DNA from: Flectonema sp. DT1601
Lineage: Eukaryota; Euglenozoa; Diplonemea; Diplonemida; Diplonemidae
Length of the DNA: 64,000 nucleotides
Direction of reading: 5' to 3'
Assembly: GCA_964019425.1 (NCBI GenBank)
Contig: OZ025798.1
Coordinates: 806,001-870,000, forward strand
Shown here: positions 56,728 to 64,000 of the stretch, piece after piece
Numbering within the stretch: the first letter of the stretch is position 1
Layout: the number at the start of each line of letters is the position of its first letter
Made by a program: the position numbers and the translations under genes
The notes under the pieces: generated by a model
What the model was told of the DNA's origin: nothing
The model's database searches: none
Seen by the model: the letters and a program-made list of their open reading frames with translations, nothing else

Positions 56728-59040
56728 ATGCTTCGGTTTGGTCTTGCAGCACTCTTAGTTGCAGGTTGCAGTGCAACAAACACATTTACTGTTGAGAACG
56801 ATCAGTTTGTGAAGGATGGTGAGAACTTTCAAATAATGTCCGGCAGCTTTCACTATTCTCGAATTCCATCAGCTGGTTGGGATGATCGATTAAAGAGATT
56901 AGCAGCAATGGGTATGAATACTATTCAGACATATGTTCCATGGAACTGGCATGAAAATACTGAAGGAACCTTTGACTTTGAAGGTGACAGAGACTTGTCA
57001 CAGTTCTTAACTCTCTGTAAGCAAAACAACTTAAATGTTCTTCTCCGTGCCGGACCATACATGTGTGGTGAATGGGAGTTCGGAGGACTGCCATGGTGGC
57101 TTCTGAAGAACAGCAGCTTAGAGGTGAGAACTTACAGCCCGACATATATTCCTGCTGTAGACAGATACTTAACAAAGCTACACAGTGTTTTGAAACCTCA
57201 CTTATACGTAAATGGTGGAAGTATTCTTATGGTCCAAATTGAAAACGAATACGGTTCTTTTGGAGACGTTTCAACAAACCCAAATGACCTGAAGTACATG
57301 CATCACTTAGTTAACCTTACAAAGCAAAACCTTGGTAATGAAGTAACTCTTTACACTACTGATGGTGGCTCTACTGGTTTTATGTCTAAGGGATCTCTAA
57401 ATGGTGATCTTGTTATCACTCTTGGAGATCACGGACCAGGTGACTTCACTCCATCATGCAATGCTCAGGCAACGATGAACCCTAAGGGAAAGAATCCTTG
57501 CATGGACACGGAATTCTACACAGGTTGGTTAACTCATTGGGGTGAACACATGGCAAACACATCAACAAAGGACGTAGCAAACAGTCTTGACTCAGCGTTA
57601 AAGAGTGGATTCTCGTTCAACTTGTACATGGGATTTGGAGGTACTAACTGGGGTTGGTTTGCAGGAGCAAACGGAGGAGGTGCAAGTTACGCGCCACACA
57701 TCACATCGTACGACTACGACAGTCCAATCTCTGAAAATGGAGATCACGGATTCGGTAGTGACAACTTGGATAAGTACGAAGCCATTCTTGCGGTTGCTTC
57801 AAAGTACTACAAAGGATCGATCCCTCCAGAGCCACCTGCACCAAAGAGACTTGCATACGGAAAGGTTACTCTAAGTCAGCAGGCGTCCCTCTTGTCTGCA
57901 TCAAGTTTAGATACTTTAACAAAATGGAATGGAGGAGTTAAGAGTCAATCTCAAGCAACTCCAATTGCAATGGAGTACTTCAACCAGTCATTTGGATCTA
58001 TAATGTACAGATGTACTTCTGCAGCTGCTGGAAATACATTACAAGTAGCTGGATACCCAAAGGATAGAGCAATCGTATTTGTGAACGGGAAGCGTCAGGG
58101 TGACTTCTACAGACCAAGTTTCAAGGGATCGATTACTTTATTGGAAGGAATTAGAGTCGGTGACACTGTTGATATTCTTGTTGAAGCCATGGGTCGTCTT
58201 AATTACGGAAGAGGAATGATTGATCGTAAGGGTCTTCCTTTTGCTGTATCTGTCAGCAACAAGCCAATCACAACTTCAGGTTGGAAAGTATTTAACCTTC
58301 AGTTGGATGCATCTGATGTGAATGGTCTTAACTTTTCATCATCTGTTTCTGAAGTTTCTGCTTCTGTATTTAGTCCGACAGTCTTCAAGGGAACAGTGAA
58401 CATTCCATCAGTAACTTCTTGTTATATCGAAACTACTTCATTCACAAAGGGTTCAATCTGGATTAACGGCAATAACATTGGAAGATACTGGAACAGCAAG
58501 GGACCACAACTAAGCATTTACATCCATGAGTCGATGCTTAAGGTTGGGGAAAACTCGATTCTCGTGTTGGAGTATGATTCGAACACTGGGACTGATGTCA
58601 CATTCACTAACTTCCCTCGTTGGGGAACTCACTAAAAAATGAAAAAAAACCATCGGGTTTAAATCGATAAACCTGCGTGCATGTTAATAGCAGCGAGAAA
58701 AAACAGCTGCTAGCAACTTTTTTTTTGCCTCCGAAAATAGAAATATTACTTTTGAGAAGAATAAAACAAACGTGTTTCCAATTAATGCGATTCGATACAA
58801 TCGTTCATGTGTTAATTTCCGATGTTTCTGTTTATTGAAGAAATCAATCTCCGTAGTTCATGTATTCTTGACGATATGTGCGAAGAGAATAAAGAAATGA
58901 AAGGGGAAAGCGAAAAAAAAAAGATAAAGAAATTCGGGGTACCAGAATATCCACAACAAATGTGGACGCGTTCGTACCCAATGTGTGTGTTATTTTCTTT
59001 TCTCTCTTTTTGTTTATTGACTGATATAAAACTCGCGCAT
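56451..59040 (+). repeat. tandem duplication unit B (2.6 kb)
   Basis: Second copy of the 2.6-kb unit, with the intact galactosidase at 56728 and a 3' flank that runs into the kinesin leader. Identity with unit A ends near 59040, where this unit continues GCCGAGAAAATC while unit A jumps to CTGCATGTTG. Confidence 0.9.
56728..58635 (+). CDS. GH35 beta-galactosidase, copy 3, intact
   Basis: A 635-aa protein. Residues 1-18 are a signal peptide (LRFGLAALLVAGCSA). The GH35 barrel starts FHYSRIPSAGWDDRLKRL, with the substrate loop RAGPYMCGEWEFGGLPWWLL, the acid/base Glu in VQIENEYGSFGD, and the nucleophile Glu in MDTEFYTGWLTHWGE. The C-terminal beta-domains contain the conserved SFTKGSIWINGNNIGRYW and a final LEYD. 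It is close in length to animal GLB1 (677 aa). It would remove terminal beta-galactose in a lysosome-like or secreted compartment. The ATG lies 16 bases after TTCCACTCAG. It is the only clearly active member of the three-gene cluster. Confidence 0.93.
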   Translation: MLRFGLAALLVAGCSATNTFTVENDQFVKDGENFQIMSGSFHYSRIPSAGWDDRLKRLAAMGMNTIQTYVPWNWHENTEGTFDFEGDRDLSQFLTLCKQNNLNVLLRAGPYMCGEWEFGGLPWWLLKNSSLEVRTYSPTYIPAVDRYLTKLHSVLKPHLYVNGGSILMVQIENEYGSFGDVSTNPNDLKYMHHLVNLTKQNLGNEVTLYTTDGGSTGFMSKGSLNGDLVITLGDHGPGDFTPSCNAQATMNPKGKNPCMDTEFYTGWLTHWGEHMANTSTKDVANSLDSALKSGFSFNLYMGFGGTNWGWFAGANGGGASYAPHITSYDYDSPISENGDHGFGSDNLDKYEAILAVASKYYKGSIPPEPPAPKRLAYGKVTLSQQASLLSASSLDTLTKWNGGVKSQSQATPIAMEYFNQSFGSIMYRCTSAAAGNTLQVAGYPKDRAIVFVNGKRQGDFYRPSFKGSITLLEGIRVGDTVDILVEAMGRLNYGRGMIDRKGLPFAVSVSNKPITTSGWKVFNLQLDASDVNGLNFSSSVSEVSASVFSPTVFKGTVNIPSVTSCYIETTSFTKGSIWINGNNIGRYWNSKGPQLSIYIHESMLKVGENSILVLEYDSNTGTDVTFTNFPRWGTH

Positions 59041-59152
59041 GCCAATGCCGAGAAAATCTGTTTTCTTAAAAAAAAAAAAAAAAAAAAAGACGACACATTT
59101 TTTTTTAAATTTTTTTATTTTTTTTTCCACACAGCCTCCCCATTTAACAAAA
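58636..59152. other. spacer upstream of kinesin
   Basis: About 520 bp. Up to 59040 it is shared with the flank of copy 2, then there is an A run (59069-59088) and a long T-rich tract ending CCACACAG 19 bases before the kinesin ATG. The open frames at 58822 and 59039 are spacer and homopolymer. Confidence 0.6.
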
Positions 59153-62100
59153 ATGGCGGCAAGAACAAGAGAACGAGCACAATCGTTCATTCAAGACGCG
59201 AAGGATGGAGGCGCAAAGGGTAAAGAAGAAGAGAGTCTTCAAAGATGCATGGTCTTTGCAAGATTAAGACCAACAAAAGCTGGAGACATTGACAAGAAAG
59301 AAGGAACTTACAAATTAGTTCACATGAATAAGAAGATTATTCGCTTGGGTGCCGAAGACGATGAATGTGCTAAACAATATAATTTTGATGGTACATTCAA
59401 TCCAGAATGCACACAAGAAGAAGTTTTTCAAATAGTTGCGAAACCTTCTATCGAACACGTCTTAAAAGGGTACACAGCTGCGATTATGGCATACGGGCAA
59501 ACCGGTACTGGAAAGAGTTTCACTATGTCAAACATGAAACCTGGACAGGAAGGTGTTATTCCGAGGTCGGCGGGTTATTTGTTTGATCTGATTGAACAAG
59601 ACACGAAATCAAAATATACTTTATCAGCTCACTTTGTTCAAATCTACCGTGATACCCTTTCAGATCTAATGACAGAAGAAAGTACAACAAAAACAGACAT
59701 TCATTACACTCCTCAAAGCGGTGTTGAAATTACTAATGCAGCAAAGACACCAATCACTAATAAACAAGATTTCTTAGATATGTATCAAACAGGTGATGTC
59801 AGACGTGTCGTAAGAGCTACTAAAATGAACCCAGAATCATCTCGTGGACACACAGCTTTGGTATTATATGTTTGTGTGGAACCAACTGATCCAGACAACA
59901 TGAACTGTGCGACGAAAGGTAAGATTACTTTTATTGATTTAGCGGGATACGAAAGATTTGAAAAAACTGGTTTAAAAGATCCGATTCATAAAGATGAAGC
60001 GAAAAAGATCAACGCCTCTCTACTATCCTTGGGTACGGTCGTGACAGCGCTCTCAGAAAATCTATCTCATATTCCCTGGAGAAATAGTAAGTTAACCAGA
60101 CTGCTGCAAGATTCTATTGGTGGAAAATCAAGAAGTACTATTATGATTACTGTCGGACCATCTTCTTCTCATAATCACGAGACTACTAACTCTTTAGACT
60201 TTGGTAACAGAGCCATGGCTGTAAAGGTTTCAGCAGGATTAAAACAAGAAACTGATTTTAAGAAGTTAGCTGCCAAGCTTCAAGAACTCCTCGATGAGAA
60301 GGAAGAGAAGATATCAAAACTAGAAGTAGCAGCAAAGGTCCGCGAGGCAGAACGTGCTGAACGCGACCGAAGACAAAAGATGGACCTCGCCAGACTACGT
60401 GGAAGACATCAAGAAGAACTCACTAATATAATGAATAATGGAGCTACTCCTGAAGCAATTCAAGCTTTACTAAAACAACACGAAGTAGAAGATGAAAACA
60501 TGGAAGAAATGCAAGTCGGAGAAAGAGAACTCGATGAAGAACGTCACGAAGAAGAAGAGAGAGAACTAGTCGCTGAAATAGAAGCCGAACACAGAGTACG
60601 AGCTCAATCAATGAAGAGAGAAGGATTTGAATCAAAACAAAAAGAATTAGACGCAGCCTACGCGTTAATAGCCCAGCTAAGAGGAGCATCTGGTGGCGAC
60701 ACTGATAATATCGCAAAGGAAATTGCGGAACTTGCTGGCGTGAACCCCGAAGATGCTGCTGCTGCAGCCAGTCCAAAAACCGTAACCTCAGCTGAGGTTG
60801 GAATCCTCCGCCGAGAAGCTGATCAACTCCGATTGGAGTGTGAAACTGAAAAGCAAAATGCTGAGGAGAAGGTTGAAAAAGCTAAAAACGCACTAAAGAA
60901 ATGCGCTGGACTACTGAAAGAGGAAAGAGAAAAGAACAAACGCCTATCCGAAGAAAGTGTCAAGGCAGAAGAGCTGGAAAAGCTTCAAGGTGAAATCGAG
61001 GAAATGAAAAACTCAAAACAACTCGTAACCGAACATCGTGACGAACTTCAAGAAAAGTTAGAGAAAAGTAGAAACTCACAATCTAAGCTGATGATGGATA
61101 AGAAAGAAGTTGTAAAACAAAAAGAGGAATTGGAATCCAACTACAAACAGCAACTGGTAGACTCAACTCTAAAACAGACCGTCTTGGACCAAACACTCAC
61201 AGACATCAATTCCCAAATAGAAGATTTACAAAAACAAATTCAAACTTTGACAGCACAACTCGAAGAAGCAAACGCTGCTAAGGAAGGTATGGCTGTCACT
61301 GATCTTTTCTTTTTTAATAAATTTGTACGACGTCCGGTTCTTTTTTTTATTTATTTATTTTTTTAAAAAATTATATTTTTTGTTTCTTAAATAAGTTTTA
61401 TCATATTCCCACTCCCCAACACCTAACAAACCAAACGCATTCTAGGACTTGAGAAAACAATCACCGATAAAGAGAGTGAACTTACAATATCTGTTGCGGC
61501 TTTAGAAGAAGCTCTCAGCAAATTAACTGCGAACGAATCAAGTCTTACCGAAGAACAAGAATCACGCAGAAAGAGAGAACGAGAGCTGGAAAAGGCAGTA
61601 GAGCAATGCAGAGACGAAACCCGTGACATTGAAAAGAGTCTTCAAAAAGAGGTATGATTCTCGATCACTCTTTTCAAAAAATGAAATCAACACAAACCAA
61701 CATCAACACATACACAGATTGAAGATATCCAAATTTCATGTTCCGGTGAAACTCAGACTTTGAAAGATAAACTGGAAGACCTTCGAAAGTCACTTGAGGG
61801 AACAGAAACTGGTATGTACTTTTTTTGAACCCTGTAACTCTGAATTAAAAAAAAAGTGAAGAAAAAATCGACAAAGAATGACGAAAAAATGGAAAAAAAA
61901 ATAAAAAATTGACCAACGAAAAGAAAGAAGAAAGAAAAAAAGAAGATTATGAGACAAACTACAACACATTCCAACCCTATAGAGAAAGGAGAGCTCGGGA
62001 TTGCTGTTGTGCAGTTACGTTCTGCATTGGAAGAGTCCAACTCTAATCTAGCTGAAGGAGAAAAGCGAGTCAGAGAATTAGTTGAAGGTATGCATCCTAT

Positions 62101-64000
62101 CTCTTTATGTCATCTGCTATAATTATAATTATCTGAAATCGTTTTTTAAATTAAATTAATTTTTCCCAACAGAACTTGACAGTGAGAAAGCAACAGTCAC
62201 CGATTTATCCTCAAAGCTCCACCAACAACGAGAAAACACAATAGTCACTCAAAAAGCTGCTGCGGAAAAGCAAGAAGAAAACGTAGCTCAGGTTTTAGGC
62301 ATCACATTGGAGTTGGGAATTAAAACAAAAACGATAAGCGATTTGGAAGATAAATTAAAGATTCTCGAAGACGATTTGAATGAAGAGATTGAAAGACTTC
62401 GAAAAAAGAACTCACAACTTGAAGAAGACTGCTCCCTTCAAAATAAAGACAGCACTGCAGCTTTTGATGAATTAAAATTACAACGTGACTCTGACCGCGA
62501 AGCACACGACTCCCAACTACAACAGCTAAAGAGTGAACAAACTGCTAAGATCAAATCCATTGAGGAGTCTTGTTCTGAACAGGTTACGGAATTACAAAGA
62601 CAACTCTCTGAAGTAGAAGAACAACTAAAAGTATCTCAAGAAAGTATCACCTCAGCTTCTGAATTACAAATTACGACATCTCAACAGCTGACAGAACTCA
62701 CTGAGAGTTCTGCTGCAACTCTAGCGGCATCAGAAGAACAACAGTCGTCTCTCAAAGATCAGATTGAACAGCTTGAATCTCAACTATCTCAACAAAAAGA
62801 TGAAACTCAAAAAGAACTCAACGACGCAACAGAACAACAAGACACTATTAAACAACAAGTTACTGAGGTTGAGCAAAAACTCTCCGAGTCTGAAGAACAA
62901 TACGCAACGTTGAAGTCAGAGTACAGTCAGCTTGAATCGCGTTTGGATGAGCAGGCCGCTTCCGCTGCAGATGGTTTGTGCGTTTCTTCTCTGGGGAATT
63001 GTGTAATATCAAAAGGAAAAAAAAGAAAGAAAAAAAAAATGAAACGAAAATAAATAAAGACAAGAGCATCACTGTGCGGCAGAGAATGAAAAAAAAAAAA
63101 AAAAAACCAAAAAAAAAAAAAAAAAAAAACGAGACAATAACTTTGCTAGCCTTCACTGCCTTAATAAAATACAACCGCAGAGAGAGGCCAACTCGACGAA
63201 AGCATTCAAGCACATCAGCAACGTGAATCAGAGTTGGAAGAAACTATTAAGTATGTTATTAGTTTTTATTGTTAAGATATATAATCCATGAATCATCTGG
63301 GAGACAATATCAACACAGGAATCACAAGACGAACGAGGAACAATTAACTTCTAAAATTGAAACCCTCGAAGGTCAACTGGCTGAACAACAAGTGGAATCG
63401 ATCGCAAAGAGCGGATTACTCGAAATTAGTATCGCAGATGTTGAATCTAAGAATACGGAATTAGAAAAAAATATTTCTGAACTGACTTTGCAAACTGACC
63501 AACTGACTGCATCAAACGAGGAACTTCAGGGAAAGATTAGGTGTGTACTCATTACTATGTGTTACAATATCTGTTGTAACGATTCTTATTATGAAACAAA
63601 CAAACACAGCGAGTTGGAAGCATCCTCGATAGAATTGTCGAGTCAGTTAGAAGCAGCAAATCACAACAACGCCGATGCTGAAGAACGAGCTACGAAGGCT
63701 TCTGAAGCAACGAATGAAACTACAGCGGAGTTAGCAGCCGCCGCTGAATCAATTGCGCAGTTAACTGAAGGTTAGCATTTTACTCTTGTCTAAAATTTTC
63801 AAAAAGAAAGGAAAAAATGGGGAAAAAAAAAAAAAAAAAAGTAATCTCTAAAAAGGTCTCAAAAAAAAGAAAACAATACGCCAGGCTCAAATAAGAAAAT
63901 AAAAATTAAGAAACAAAAGAACGATAAACAAAACCAATATTCATTATAACTAAATAATAAACAAAAAAAACCACAGATCGTGACAAGTTGTTAGCCGAGG
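59153..64000 (+). CDS. kinesin motor protein with long coiled coil (3' partial)
   Basis: Exons 59153-61286, 61446-61651, 61718-61811, 61983-62087, 62173-62973, 63181-63250, 63319-63540, 63610-63770 and 63977 onward; every GT-AG junction keeps frame. An N-terminal motor (about 24-375) has P-loop GQTGTGKS at 115-122, switch I NPESSRGHT, switch II FIDLAGYER near 260-268 and the NASLLSLGTVVTALSE and HIPWRNSKLTRLLQDSIGG signatures. The neck AGLKQETDFKKLAAKLQELL recalls kinesins of the plant ARK/KIN-UA type, but no armadillo repeats are seen in the visible part. From about residue 400 to the window edge it is Glu/Gln/Lys/Leu heptad coiled coil. Plus-end transport is expected from the N-terminal motor. 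The ATG at 59153 is preferred to one at 59039, which would translate an A run and T-rich leader. Confidence 0.93.

Noticed and set aside
58822-59223. 133-aa ORF before the kinesin start
   Set aside because: Its body is duplicated spacer (also behind copy 2) followed by translated A runs, and it overlaps the kinesin ATG in another frame.

Overview
The window is nuclear DNA from an AT-rich unicellular eukaryote that I cannot place to species. Coding regions use the standard code, with TAA, TAG and TGA all serving as stops. Introns are short GT-AG introns of about 50-210 nt. The non-coding DNA is full of T and A homopolymers. Every one of the roughly 28 genes I can support lies on the + strand, and nearly all have a pyrimidine tract ending in AG a short way before the ATG. 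Head-to-tail gene order, AG acceptors before each ORF and near-identical tandem gene arrays together resemble lineages with spliced-leader trans-splicing (euglenozoans, dinoflagellates/perkinsids). That placement is an inference; no spliced-leader gene is visible.

Layout. 1-24 kb holds single-copy housekeeping and unknown genes: a Q-rich protein, a RABL6-like GTPase, a PR/SET-like protein, a small unknown, a G3BP-like NTF2+RRM protein (4 exons), an 84-aa two-exon protein, a GPALPP1/DUF3752-like protein, a four-TM membrane protein with a possible UGA read-through tail, a four-exon unknown, a uracil-DNA-glycosylase homologue that has lost its catalytic residues, ATG7, a disordered phosphoprotein, SDHAF2 and a small membrane protein. 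24.2-43.7 kb is a tandem array of six membrane-bound, K+-dependent-type H+-pyrophosphatases with a period of about 3.3 kb, in two N-terminal classes (copies 1-3 and 4-6) whose cores are almost identical. Each ends in a separate exon coding for only 1-12 residues. 44-51.5 kb holds a UAP56-binding-motif protein, a ubiquitin-like/His-rich protein, an antisense fragment of large-subunit rRNA, an SFI1-like W-rich protein and prolidase (PEPD). 51.8-58.6 kb is a three-gene GH35 beta-galactosidase cluster: a divergent copy lacking the nucleophile, a frameshifted copy and an intact copy, the last two on a 2.6 kb tandem duplication. From 59.15 kb a multi-exon kinesin with a long coiled coil runs off the right edge.

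The most unusual items are the six-copy pyrophosphatase array with class-crossing silent variants and tiny terminal exons; two pseudoenzymes (UNG-like and GH35); a 209-bp gene-conversion tract between the dead and live galactosidases; an isolated LSU rRNA fragment; a two-copy structured element at 863-1008 and 49362-49480; and an 82-nt imperfect hairpin at 20758-20839. I saw no transposon, retroelement, virus-like element, CRISPR array or tRNA that I could support.
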